Notes: a model not told the origin generated them from the letters alone. A stretch of DNA of 17,508 bases from an uncultured Clostridia bacterium (GCA_934636425.1 CAKUAV010000052.1:1-17508); one strand, 5' to 3'. Counted from the stretch's first letter, positions 7,192 to 14,952 are shown. Translations and numbers: made by a program.

Positions 7192-8469
7192 ATGGCGATT
7201 ACACGCGAAGAGGCGCTCAGGCTGCTCAACGCGCCCGAAAGACTGGAAAACCTGCGCAGGCTGGCTGCCCAGGAGCCCAAACCGGTGCAGGGCACCGACG
7301 TCAACAATCACATACACACGATCTATTCCTTTTCGCCCTATTCGCCGACGGCGGCGGTCTGGTTTGCGTATCAGGCCGGGCTGTGCACCTGCGGCCTGAT
7401 GGATCACGACTCCATTTCCGGCGCGCAGGAGTTCCTTGAGGCGGCCGACATCGTGCATATGGGCGCGACGATCGGCATTGAGTGCCGCGTGAGCATGGCG
7501 AACACGCCGTTTGCGGGCAAGCGCATCAACAATCCCGACCAGAATTCCGTGGCCTACATGGCGCTGCACGGCGTGCCGCACAACAGGACCGCCGAGGTGG
7601 ACGCGTTCTTCAAGCCCTATCGCGCGCACCGCAACGAGCGCAACCGCAAGATGGTCGCCGCAGTCAACGAGCTGATGAGCCGCTACGGCATCACGCTGGA
7701 TCTTGAAAGGGACGTGCTGCCGCTGTCCCAGCACGACGAGGGCGGCTCCGTGACCGAGCGGCATCTCTCCAGCGCGCTGGCCTATAAGATGCTCGAGAAG
7801 GTCGGCTCCGGCGAAAAGCTGGTGGACTTCATCAAAAACACAATGCAGCTGCCGCTGAGCGCGAAAATCGAGACGTATCTGCTGGACGAGAACAACCCGC
7901 ACGCCATGTACGACCTGCTGGGCTGGATCAAGTCCACGCTGATTTCGAAATTCTACATCGACGCGACCGACGAATGCCCCGACGTGCGCGACGTGCTGGC
8001 GCTGTCCGAGCGCGTGGGCGCGATATCCGCGTACGCCTATCTGGGCGACGTGGGCGATTCCGTGACCGGCGACAAGCGCGCGCAGAAGTTCGAGGACGAC
8101 TATCTCGACGAGCTGGCGCCCTACCTGAAGGAGCTGGGCTTCCGCGCGATCACCTATATGCCCTCGCGCAACACGAAATCTCAGCTGACCCGCGTGCGGG
8201 CGCTGTGCGAGAAGTATGGCCTGTTCCAGATCAGCGGCGAGGACATCAACTCCCCGCGCCAGTCGTTCGTGTGCGAGGCGCAGCGCGATCCGATGTTCTC
8301 CCATCTGCTGGACGCGACATGGGCGCTCATTGCGCACGAGTGGCGCGCGACCGAGGACCCGGCGAAGGGGCTGTTCTCGAAGGAGAGCGTCGAGAAGTGG
8401 CCGAAGCTCGAGGAGCGCGTGCAGGTGTTCGCCGAGTTCGGGCGCGCGATGTATCTGGACAAGGAATAA
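7192..8469 (+). CDS. PHP-domain phosphoesterase-like protein
   Basis: A 425-residue protein without signal peptide or membrane segments, so cytoplasmic. PHP metal-site motifs run in order: HIH (His40, His42), MDHDS (Asp71, His72), IGIE with Glu97, His126 in ALHGVPH, and SGEDIN with Asp351. In many PHP proteins the last motif ends in Asp-x-His; here it is Asp351-Ile-Asn353, so one ligand may differ. Families with this fold include histidinol phosphatase, DNA polymerase proofreading modules and nucleotide or sugar-phosphate phosphoesterases; the long middle segment does not let me place it further. The ATG at 7192 follows GGATGGAGG at 7174-7182. Longer in-frame starts at 7123 lack such a site. 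A glycosidase gene follows after 65 bases and is probably co-transcribed, suggesting a carbohydrate-related substrate. Confidence 0.85.
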   Translation: MAITREEALRLLNAPERLENLRRLAAQEPKPVQGTDVNNHIHTIYSFSPYSPTAAVWFAYQAGLCTCGLMDHDSISGAQEFLEAADIVHMGATIGIECRVSMANTPFAGKRINNPDQNSVAYMALHGVPHNRTAEVDAFFKPYRAHRNERNRKMVAAVNELMSRYGITLDLERDVLPLSQHDEGGSVTERHLSSALAYKMLEKVGSGEKLVDFIKNTMQLPLSAKIETYLLDENNPHAMYDLLGWIKSTLISKFYIDATDECPDVRDVLALSERVGAISAYAYLGDVGDSVTGDKRAQKFEDDYLDELAPYLKELGFRAITYMPSRNTKSQLTRVRALCEKYGLFQISGEDINSPRQSFVCEAQRDPMFSHLLDATWALIAHEWRATEDPAKGLFSKESVEKWPKLEERVQVFAEFGRAMYLDKE

Positions 8470-8478
8470 AGCGTTGAT

Positions 8479-8513
8479 AGCGGCGGCGACAGTGATTTGC
8501 CGCCGCTGCTTTT
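8479..8513 (+). terminator. Hairpin with short T run between PHP and glycosidase genes
   Basis: AGCGGCGGC at 8479-8487 pairs perfectly with 8499-8507, and two more inner pairs are possible, around a 7-base loop. Four T follow after two bases at 8510-8513. It sits only 7 bases before GGAGG of the glycosidase, so it could be a leaky attenuator that lowers glycosidase expression relative to the PHP gene. Confidence 0.55.
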
Positions 8514-8534
8514 GAAAATGGAGGAAAAAGGCTG

Positions 8535-10169
8535 ATGTCGAAGGGATATATGGCGGGCGATTATGCCATTTCACCCGCAAAGGTGACGTTTAAGTGCGAC
8601 GATCAGGCATATCAGTGCGTGTTCGACCGCTGCGAGGCGCTTGAAAAGGAGAATGTGCAGGCCTTTGGCGCGCGGCGCGTCGTTCAGGAGGGCGCGAAAT
8701 ACCACGGCGTGTGGCTCGAGACGCAGCCCATGGGCGGCGAGATGTATATAAAGCGCGACATGGACGCGGGCTTCAACAACATACTCGTCTTTATGGAAAA
8801 CCAGCGCCGCGACGGCCGCCTGCCCGGCATGATCCGCTACGACGCGCCGTGGAATGGCCTGAGCGCGCATTTCGACTGGATGCAAGGCGACTTTTTCACC
8901 GTGCCTGCGCTGCGCATGGCCTGGCATATCGGCCGCGACCGCGGCTATCTCGAGCGGCTTTACGCGGCGCTGCGCGATTTTGACGCCTATCTGTGGAGCT
9001 GCCGGGACAGCGACGGCGACGGCTGTCTCGAGGCCTGGTGCATGTGGGACACCGGCGACGACAACAACTCGCGCTATCTGGTGAACCGCGTCAGCGCGAT
9101 TGAAAACGGCGCGTGGAACGGCGAAACCGCGCCCTGCGGCGTGGGCAAGCTGCCGTTCGAGTCGGCTGAATTCATGGCCTACAATTACGCCCAGCGCAGC
9201 GCGCTCGCACAGATTTCTGAGTGGCTGGATAACGGCGAGGCGGAGATGTGGCGCGAGAAGGCCGAGCAGGTGCGCGCACGGTTCATCGAGTATCTCTGGG
9301 ACGACGAGCGCGGCTTTGCGTTCGACCGCGACGGCGACAATGTGAAGATTGATTCGATCAGCCTTGAGAACGTCAAGTGCATGTATCAGGGGATTTTTAC
9401 GCAGGAGATGGCCGACCGCTTCATCCGCAGGCACCTGCTCAATCCCGCCGAATTCTGGACGGCCATGCCGCTGCCCAACATCGCGGTGAACGACCCGCTG
9501 TTCTATCTGGACGACGCGCACACCAACCTCTCAGGCGAAAACCTGAAGCTGTTCAAGGAATATTCGCATGGCGACGTGGCCGACAACAGCTGGTCGGGGC
9601 CGGTCGAGGGGCTGAGCTTGCAGCGCTCGCTCTTAGCGCTCATGCGCTATGGCCATCATGCGGAGACCGGCATGATCGGAAGAAAGTTTATAGATATGCT
9701 GGCGAAAACCGATCGCTACACACAGCAGTACAATCCCTTTACGGCGCAGGCCACTGCTGGCGGCGACGGCTACGGCCCGACGATCCTGGCGGCGCTCGAG
9801 TACATGGCGTATCTCTACGGCGTGGGCTTTGAGGAAGGCAAGGTTGTGTTCAGTGCGCTGGACGACGCGCGCGAAACCGAGTACACGCAGTCGATTCACG
9901 GCCAAACCTATGCCGTGAAGCGCGAAAACGGCCGCGCCGCAGCCTATGTAGACGGCAAAGAGGTGTTTTCGTTCACGCTGGGCGCGCGCGTTTATGCGAC
10001 GCGGGACGGCGTGCCGGAAAAGATCGTCGGTTTGAACGAAACGGCGGTCGACATGGCGCTGACTGTGGGCGGCGAAACGCTGACGGCGCGGCTGCATCCC
10101 AACGAGGAGATGCGCGTGAACGGCGGCAAGCTCGTGCGCGTGAAGCGCGTCGATTTTGCGGCGGAGTAA
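8535..10169 (+). CDS. MGH1-like (alpha/alpha)6-barrel glycoside hydrolase
   Basis: A 544-residue protein without a signal peptide. Residues about 60-440 have the repeating helical pattern of (alpha/alpha)6 glycosidases related to GH63, trehalase and glucosidase families: RRDGRLPGMIRYD, a WDTGDDNNSR segment at 171-180 resembling the general-acid loop (Asp176 is my candidate), NSWSGPVEGLSLQRSL and YNPFTAQATAGGDGYGP near the C-terminal side of the barrel. Residues about 445-544 form a beta-rich tail. GGAGG at 8520-8524 lies 10 bases before ATG 8535. The 65-base gap to the PHP gene and shared orientation suggest one transcript, with a possible attenuator between. It probably cleaves an imported alpha-linked oligosaccharide in the cytoplasm. 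The exact family number and substrate cannot be read from motifs. Confidence 0.82.
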   Translation: MSKGYMAGDYAISPAKVTFKCDDQAYQCVFDRCEALEKENVQAFGARRVVQEGAKYHGVWLETQPMGGEMYIKRDMDAGFNNILVFMENQRRDGRLPGMIRYDAPWNGLSAHFDWMQGDFFTVPALRMAWHIGRDRGYLERLYAALRDFDAYLWSCRDSDGDGCLEAWCMWDTGDDNNSRYLVNRVSAIENGAWNGETAPCGVGKLPFESAEFMAYNYAQRSALAQISEWLDNGEAEMWREKAEQVRARFIEYLWDDERGFAFDRDGDNVKIDSISLENVKCMYQGIFTQEMADRFIRRHLLNPAEFWTAMPLPNIAVNDPLFYLDDAHTNLSGENLKLFKEYSHGDVADNSWSGPVEGLSLQRSLLALMRYGHHAETGMIGRKFIDMLAKTDRYTQQYNPFTAQATAGGDGYGPTILAALEYMAYLYGVGFEEGKVVFSALDDARETEYTQSIHGQTYAVKRENGRAAAYVDGKEVFSFTLGARVYATRDGVPEKIVGLNETAVDMALTVGGETLTARLHPNEEMRVNGGKLVRVKRVDFAAE

Positions 10170-10246
10170 GGCGCGGCGCTGAAAACGGCTGCCGAGTGCA
10201 TCGTAATATAATTTCCGTAATGTGACTTTCGGCAGGAGGGATGTTC

Positions 10247-10828
10247 ATGGAGATCAGACGGCTGTCGCCCGCGCTGTGCGGCGACTATCTGCGATTCTTT
10301 GACGAGACGCCGCACGACGACAATCGCGACGAGAGCAAGTGCTACTGCGTGTGCTGGAGCGCCGCCGACTCGACCGGCCGTGACTTTTCCAGCGCGGAGA
10401 ATCGGCGCGCGCTGGCAGAGGAATACGTCATGCGCGGCGATATTCGCGGCTACATCGCCTATGAGAACGGCCGCGCGATCGGCTGGTGCAGCGCGGGCGA
10501 CCGCGGCGATTACTACGCCTGTCATGCCGGACGGATGTATCTGGAGCCGCTGCGCGCGCTCTATCCGCCGCAGGAGCGCGTCAAATCGGTATATTGTTTC
10601 GTCGTCGCGCCCGAATGGCGGCGGCATGGCGTGGCGGCGGCGCTGCTGGAGCGCGTGTGCGAGGATGCGCGCGCGGAGGGCTATGACGCGGTCGAGGCCT
10701 ATCCGATCGCGCAGTTCGTGAGCGAGCAGGCCGATTACATGGGGCCGGCGGCGCTGTATGAGCGGCTGGGCTTTGCGGTCTGGCGCGATCTGGGCGACCG
10801 GCTGATCGTGCGCAAGGCACTCAAGTAA
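10247..10828 (+). CDS. GNAT family N-acetyltransferase
   Basis: A 193-residue single-domain acetyltransferase. The acetyl-CoA pyrophosphate-binding motif A is FVVAPEWRRHGVAAALLE near residues 116-133, with the RRHGVA loop replacing the common Q/R-x-x-G-x-G/A. The middle segment GYIAYENGRAIGWCSAGDR is the usual strand pair 2-4, and GPAALYERLGFAVWRDL is the C-terminal motif B. The N-terminal CYCVCW stretch is seen in a Firmicutes subgroup of unknown substrate. AGGAGGG at 10234-10240 touches an ATG at 10241, so the second ATG at 10247, seven bases beyond GGAGG, is the better start. A TATAAT at 10207-10212 suggests its own promoter, although the -35 is weak. Substrate unknown. Confidence 0.88.
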   Translation: MEIRRLSPALCGDYLRFFDETPHDDNRDESKCYCVCWSAADSTGRDFSSAENRRALAEEYVMRGDIRGYIAYENGRAIGWCSAGDRGDYYACHAGRMYLEPLRALYPPQERVKSVYCFVVAPEWRRHGVAAALLERVCEDARAEGYDAVEAYPIAQFVSEQADYMGPAALYERLGFAVWRDLGDRLIVRKALK

Positions 10829-10840
10829 AACCTTGGTATA

Positions 10841-10881
10841 ACATCCGCGGATGGCTGGAGGCTGTCTGCGGGTGTTTTTTT
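10841..10881 (+). terminator. Intrinsic terminator after the GNAT gene
   Basis: ACATCCGC at 10841-10848 pairs with GCGGGTGT at 10868-10875 (one G-U pair) and is followed by a run of T through 10881. It starts 13 bases after the GNAT stop codon and closes the rightward gene block. Confidence 0.8.
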
Positions 10882-11353
10882 GTGCGCATGAAGGAGCGCG
10901 GCGACGTTTGCGGAGAGTGCGCGAGGATGTCATGAAGGCTTTATGGGGATTTTCTGCGTGCTGGGAAGCGGCCTTGAGAGGAACATAGAGTACGTGGCGA
11001 TGAACGCGAGAAACGCGCATGCAAGCAGCTGCGCGGCGGGTTTGAGGTTGGCAGTGTGATGAGCTGAGTGGCATTGAGATGAGCGCGGGTATAGCTGGGG
11101 CACAAGCGATGTACGCGGCGCGTGAGGAAAAAAGCGTGTGAAGCGGCTGTGTGGCATTGAGACGGTCGATGGCGCCAGGGGCGAAATGAGCGGTGAATGC
11201 GAGGAAAGCGTGTGCGCGTGGTCTTGCAGATGGCTTGGGGTTGGGCGTGATTGGTCTGAGGTTTTGAGACAGGAGAGGGCGGTGCAGGCGGCGCGGGGAG
11301 GAACAGGCACGGGATAAGCTCTGTGGCGCGGCGATGAACGCGGGAAAAGCGCG
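10882..11353. other. Gene-free region with faint degenerate repeats
   Basis: This stretch lies between convergent terminators and has no credible gene. Phrases recur loosely: GATGAACGCGAGAAA near 10998, GGTGAATGCGAGGAAAG near 11191 and GATGAACGCGGGAAAAG near 11334. A TGTGGCATTGAGA-type phrase also appears twice (near 11067 and 11150). This looks like an older, decayed version of the tandem arrays elsewhere in the window. Long reverse-strand open frames cross it only because stop codons are rare in GC-rich sequence. Confidence 0.5.
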
Positions 11354-11390
11354 AAAAAGCCCCCGCTCGCGGAGAAATGCGGGCGGGGGC
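11354..11390 (-). terminator. Intrinsic terminator of the XRE-solenoid gene
   Basis: GCCCCCGC at 11359-11366 pairs with GCGGGGGC at 11383-11390. Read on the minus strand, the stem is followed by five T (A at 11354-11358). It lies 7 bases beyond the stop codon of the leftward gene. Confidence 0.85.
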
Positions 11391-11397
11391 GCGGGGA

Positions 11398-14070
11398 TTA
11401 GTCGTTGTTTTCGAGGACGCGGTTCAGGCGCTGGGCGAGATCGGGATTGGCGCTCGGGTTCGGAAAGAAGACGGAGAGGCGCTTCATGTCGCCGCGGCGC
11501 GCCAGCGCGTAGCACAGCGTCTCGTAGGGCTGCGGCGGTATGGCGGCGGCGTGCGGCGCGAGCGCGTCGAACGCGTCGTAGACGATGGCCAGGCGCACCA
11601 GCTCGTCCCACTGCGCGCCATTGAGCGCGGGCAGCGCGGCGGCAAGCGGGGCGAAATCGCCGGTGCGGGCGCGCGAGAGCAGCTCGTCGGCGGTTATAGG
11701 CGGCGCCGTCTGAGTCTGCGGTTCGCTCTGATCGAGCAGCGCGCGCAGGCGGCGGGCGACGGCGGTTTCCTCCTGCTCGTCGGCCAGATCGATGAGCCGG
11801 CGCAGCGCGCTCCTGCCGAGTACGGTCAGATCGACATGGCGCGTCAGCTCGCTCCACTCTTCTTCTTCCGCCCAGCGGACGGCGATTTTCTCCTGATCGG
11901 CGGGCGCGAGACGGCGCACGGACGGCGCGACGAAATCCAGCTCGTTCGCGTCGAGCGCCATATTGACCACGCGCGAGAGCGCTTCGCCATTGAGATGCGG
12001 CAGGAGCGGCTGAAGCGCGTCGAAATCGGTGTTCTCGGCCATGCGCAGCGCGAGCCTTTCCTGATCGGCGGGGGTGAGGCGGTCGAAATGGCCGCTCAGG
12101 AAGTCCAGATCGTTCTCGTCGACGGCCAGATCGAGTATGCGGGCGCGCGCGTCGTCCGGCAGATCGAAGAACACGCCGGCCAGCTCGTCGAAATCGCCGT
12201 TTTCAGCCAGCGAAAGCGCGACGCGCGCCAACTGCTCGGCGGTCAGCTCTCTGCGATGCTCGATCAGCTCGTCGCCGCTGCCGCCGCAGAGCGCCGCGTC
12301 GATTGCGGCATTCTGCGTGTTGGGCGAGAGCTGCTTCCACGGGAGAAACTCGAAAATGTCGTCGATATCGGCGTTTTCCATGGCCAGCCGTGCGACCTGA
12401 TCGAGCGCATGCTGATCGAGCGAGAGCGCCGGTATGAAATCGAGGTATCCGTCCTCGGCGGCGGCCAGCGCCGCGTCGCGCGCTTCGGCGGGGGTCATGT
12501 CGGCGATGTGATCCTCGATGTAGCCCCAGTTGCCGCCGTCGATCGCGTCGCGGATGCCGGAAGGCGCGTCGTTATCGCCGTCGTTGTTGTTGACTGTGAC
12601 GTGGAAGCGGCCGGGCACGAGCTTTTGAAGCAGCGAGGACATCGCGCCGCGCGCGAGGTGAGGCGCGAGCTTGACGAGGTCGTTCAGCGAGAGATCGCCC
12701 AGCTTTGCGGTCAGCTCGGCCAGCTTTTCACGCGAGAGGAACGGCGCGAGCGCGGCCACCGTGTCGATGGTCGGCGACTCGGCGAAGGCCTTGTCGGCCA
12801 GCGCGTCCACAGCCGCGCGATCGATGAACGGCGCGAGGGCGGTGAGCGTGTTCAGGTCGATATGATCGGCGCAGGTCTTTTCGACGAGGGCTGTCAGCGC
12901 GTCGCGGCTGGCGAAGGGGGCAAGTCCGGCGAGAGCGCGTCCGTTGATTTGCGCGGGATCGAGACGATTCAGCAGGCTGTCGATCGAGCTTTTGCTCATG
13001 AACGGCGCGAGGGCGGTGAGCGTGGAAAAGTCGATGTGATCAGCGCAGACTTTCTCGGCGAAGCGTCCCAGCGCGTCGTGGCTGGCGAAGGGGGCGATGC
13101 CGGAGAGCGACCGTTTGTCGATCTGCGCGGGATCGAGACGCTCCAGCAGATTGTCGATCGCGGCATGATCGAGGAAGGGGGCGATGGAGGAAAGCAGGGA
13201 GAGATTGAGCTTGTCGCTGCTGGCCTTGTCGAGCAGCTTGACCAGTGTGGCGCTGTCGCAGAAGGGCGCGATGGCGGAGAGCTTTGAGGGATCAATGTTG
13301 TCGGCGCAGAGCTTGTCGGCGAGCTGGCTCATCGCGGCGCGATCGAGGAAGGGGGCGATGCAGGAAATCAGGGAGAGATTGAGCTTGCCGCCGTCGGCCT
13401 TGTCGAGCAGCTTGACCAGTGTGGCGCTGTCGCAGAAGGGCGCGATGGCGGAGAGCTTCGACGGATCAATGTTATCGGCGCAGAGCTTGTCGGCGAGCTG
13501 GCTCATCGTGGCGCGATCGAGGAAGGGGGCGAGACGGGTAAGCGCGCTTATATCGATGGAATCGGCGGAGGCCTTGTCGGTAAGTGTGCTCAACACTGTG
13601 CGGCCCAGTTCGCTGCGTCCCATGAGCGGTGCCATTTTGACGAGCACATTTATGTCGATGGGCGCGGCGGCGGGCTGATCGGCGGGCGCGGCACTCTGCT
13701 CCGCGGCAGGCTGTTCGGCAGTGGATGCGTTGACGGGCGCAACGGGCGCGACGGGTGCGACGGGCGTGACCAGCTCGACGGGCGCGATCGGTTCGGCGGT
13801 CTGCTCGGCGGTGAGTTCGTCGGCGGGCGCATCCGCTTGAGGGGCGGCGCGGCGCTGAGAAAGCACCTCGGTGAGCAGCTCGTCGAGCGTGACGTTGAAC
13901 AGACGGCTGAGCGTCATGAGCGTTTGCAGATCGGGTATGGACGAGCCGTTCTCCCATTTGGAAACGGCCTGATGCGTGACGTTGACGCGGGCGGCCAGCT
14001 CCTGCTGCGTGATGTTGTGCTGCTGGCGCAGGAAGATGATGTTCTCGCGGATGATTGTCGGATTCAGCAT
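11398..14070 (-). CDS. XRE-type HTH protein fused to two long helical-repeat arrays
   Basis: An 890-residue cytoplasmic protein. Residues about 6-68 are an XRE/Cro helix-turn-helix (TQQELAARVNVTHQAVSKWENG). Residues 70-137 are an Ala/Pro/Val/Gln linker with VAPVAPVAPV. Residues 138-487 hold a first repeat class: the I/L-A-P-F motif has its Phe at 183, 212, 241, 270, 299, 328, 357, 386, 415 and 444, an exact 29-residue period, each unit reading like two short helices (APFLD, then LADKLCADNID). After an Asn/Asp-rich break at 494-501, residues about 540-780 hold a second class of 27-30 residue units of the form LDFLxxxxxxLxPxxQExLAxxLAEN. The tail resembles a further diverged pair. ATG 14070 follows AAAGGAG; upstream in-frame codons lack a site. 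The solenoid is probably a protein-interaction or sensing surface; ligand and targets are unknown. I know no named family with this layout. Confidence 0.85.
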   Translation of the reverse strand: MLNPTIIRENIIFLRQQHNITQQELAARVNVTHQAVSKWENGSSIPDLQTLMTLSRLFNVTLDELLTEVLSQRRAAPQADAPADELTAEQTAEPIAPVELVTPVAPVAPVAPVNASTAEQPAAEQSAAPADQPAAAPIDINVLVKMAPLMGRSELGRTVLSTLTDKASADSIDISALTRLAPFLDRATMSQLADKLCADNIDPSKLSAIAPFCDSATLVKLLDKADGGKLNLSLISCIAPFLDRAAMSQLADKLCADNIDPSKLSAIAPFCDSATLVKLLDKASSDKLNLSLLSSIAPFLDHAAIDNLLERLDPAQIDKRSLSGIAPFASHDALGRFAEKVCADHIDFSTLTALAPFMSKSSIDSLLNRLDPAQINGRALAGLAPFASRDALTALVEKTCADHIDLNTLTALAPFIDRAAVDALADKAFAESPTIDTVAALAPFLSREKLAELTAKLGDLSLNDLVKLAPHLARGAMSSLLQKLVPGRFHVTVNNNDGDNDAPSGIRDAIDGGNWGYIEDHIADMTPAEARDAALAAAEDGYLDFIPALSLDQHALDQVARLAMENADIDDIFEFLPWKQLSPNTQNAAIDAALCGGSGDELIEHRRELTAEQLARVALSLAENGDFDELAGVFFDLPDDARARILDLAVDENDLDFLSGHFDRLTPADQERLALRMAENTDFDALQPLLPHLNGEALSRVVNMALDANELDFVAPSVRRLAPADQEKIAVRWAEEEEWSELTRHVDLTVLGRSALRRLIDLADEQEETAVARRLRALLDQSEPQTQTAPPITADELLSRARTGDFAPLAAALPALNGAQWDELVRLAIVYDAFDALAPHAAAIPPQPYETLCYALARRGDMKRLSVFFPNPSANPDLAQRLNRVLENND
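13171..13518 (-). repeat. Recent 174-bp in-frame tandem duplication inside the solenoid gene
   Basis: Two adjacent 174-bp blocks, 13171-13344 and 13345-13518, differ at about ten positions by my count. Each block encodes two 29-residue units, and 174 is exactly two units, so the frame and helix phase are kept. The next block, starting at 13519, is more diverged. Confidence 0.85.
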
Positions 14071-14105
14071 ATTTGAACTCCTTTCGGCGGCGGTGAAGGC
14101 GGACT

Positions 14106-14119
14106 GGAAAGCGCTTTCC
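14106..14119. promoter_or_regulatory. Perfect palindrome like a CcpA/LacI-family site
   Basis: GGAAAGCGCTTTCC is a perfect 14-base palindrome. Its GAAAGCGCTTTC core matches the type of site bound by CcpA and other LacI-family regulators. It lies just downstream of the -10 of the XRE-solenoid promoter, near the expected transcription start, where bound protein would block transcription. The outer bases are G/C where catabolite sites usually have T/A. Confidence 0.45.
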
Positions 14120-14127
14120 GTGAAAAA

Positions 14128-14156
14128 AGCATAGCAGAGACGATCTGAAAATGCAA
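14128..14156 (-). promoter_or_regulatory. Promoter of the XRE-solenoid gene
   Basis: On the minus strand TTGCAT (14156-14151) and TATGCT (14133-14128) are separated by 17 bases. The leader to the start at 14070 would be about 50 bases and contains AAAGGAG at 14078-14084. Confidence 0.65.
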
Positions 14157-14180
14157 CATACCGCTGGTTGAATCTTGATT

Positions 14181-14210
14181 TGCAACCGCTGGTTGCAACC
14201 GGGGGTTGCC
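14181..14210. promoter_or_regulatory. Two overlapping palindromic operators upstream of the XRE gene
   Basis: TGCAACC-GCT-GGTTGCA at 14181-14197 overlaps TGCAACC-GGG-GGTTGCC at 14194-14210, with centres 13 bases apart. A decayed half site, TACC-GCT-GGTTG, lies at 14158-14169. All sit immediately upstream of the -35 at 14151-14156. Binding sites of XRE proteins are commonly palindromes of this size, so autoregulation is likely. The first palindrome is shared with 7086-7102. Confidence 0.6.
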
Positions 14211-14340
14211 AGGCAACGCGGAAAGCGGCTCTGAGACGGTTAAACCGCATTGCAGACGGCACGGGGCGGAACAGCCTGAGTGCGAAACGGCGGGATGAGC
14301 AGGAGGATGCTACATAAATAGGAAGCGATGGGGGATTATT

Positions 14341-14829
14341 GGCGATTGGCACGAGCGGCGCTTTGGCCGCGATGCTGTCTCTTCAGCAGGCTGTGAGGAA
14401 TGGCGTTCGAAGAAGGGCGGGGAACGGGGCTGACGATGATGTGAATGGCGATTGGCACGGACGGGGCTGTTCTTGAGGGCAGTTGAGCGGCGCTTTGGCC
14501 GCGATGTTGGCTCTTCAGCAGGCTGCGACGGAACGGCGTTCGGACGGGGAGGGAACGGGGCTGACGATGATATGAATTGGCGATTGGCACGGACGGCGCT
14601 GTTCATGAAGGCTCTTGAGCGGCAATCTGGCCGCGATGCTGGCTCTTCAGCAGGCTGCGACGGAACGGCGTTCGGACGGCGCTGACGATGATATGAATTG
14701 GCGATTGGCACGGGCGGTGCTGCTCTTGAAGGCTGTTGAGCGGCGCTTTGGCCGCGATGTTGGCTCTTCAGCAGGCTGCGACGGAACGGCGTTCGGACGG
14801 GGAGGGGAACGGCGCTGACGATGATGTGA
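14341..14829. repeat. Four tandem units of 106-132 bp upstream of the XRE gene
   Basis: Units begin with GGCGATTGGCACG at 14341, 14447, 14579 and 14700 and end with GCTGACGATGATRTGA. Shared internal phrases are TTGAGCGGCGCTTTGGCCGC and CTTCAGCAGGCTGCGACGG. Unit 1 lacks an internal segment of about 26 bases, and unit 3 lacks the GGGGAGGGGAAC stretch. Lengths of 106, 132, 121 and about 130 bp break any reading frame, so a 200-codon reverse frame across it is not supported as a gene. The GCGGC-N6-GCCGC mini-stem occurs in most units. Confidence 0.85.
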
Positions 14830-14911
14830 GATGCGGAGAGAGCCTGAAGGGCTTCGACAACTTCTGCCGCGGCCATGGCGGAAATGCGCCGCTGAGAAGC
14901 CGGGTAAAACA

Positions 14912-14952
14912 CACGACCTGTCCGGCTCTGACTTGCGGCCGGACAGGTCGTG
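14912..14952 (-). terminator. Strong hairpin terminator of the foldase gene
   Basis: A perfect 15-bp stem, CACGACCTGTCCGGC at 14912-14926 with its complement at 14938-14952, encloses an 11-base loop. On the minus strand it is followed by TGTTTTA. It starts about 90 bases past the foldase stop codon. No T run follows on the plus strand, so it serves leftward transcription. Confidence 0.72.

Noticed and set aside
14310..14912. 200-codon minus-strand frame across the 106-132 bp array
   Set aside because: The unit lengths are not consistently multiples of three, so the repeated peptide changes frame between units, and there is no plausible start site.
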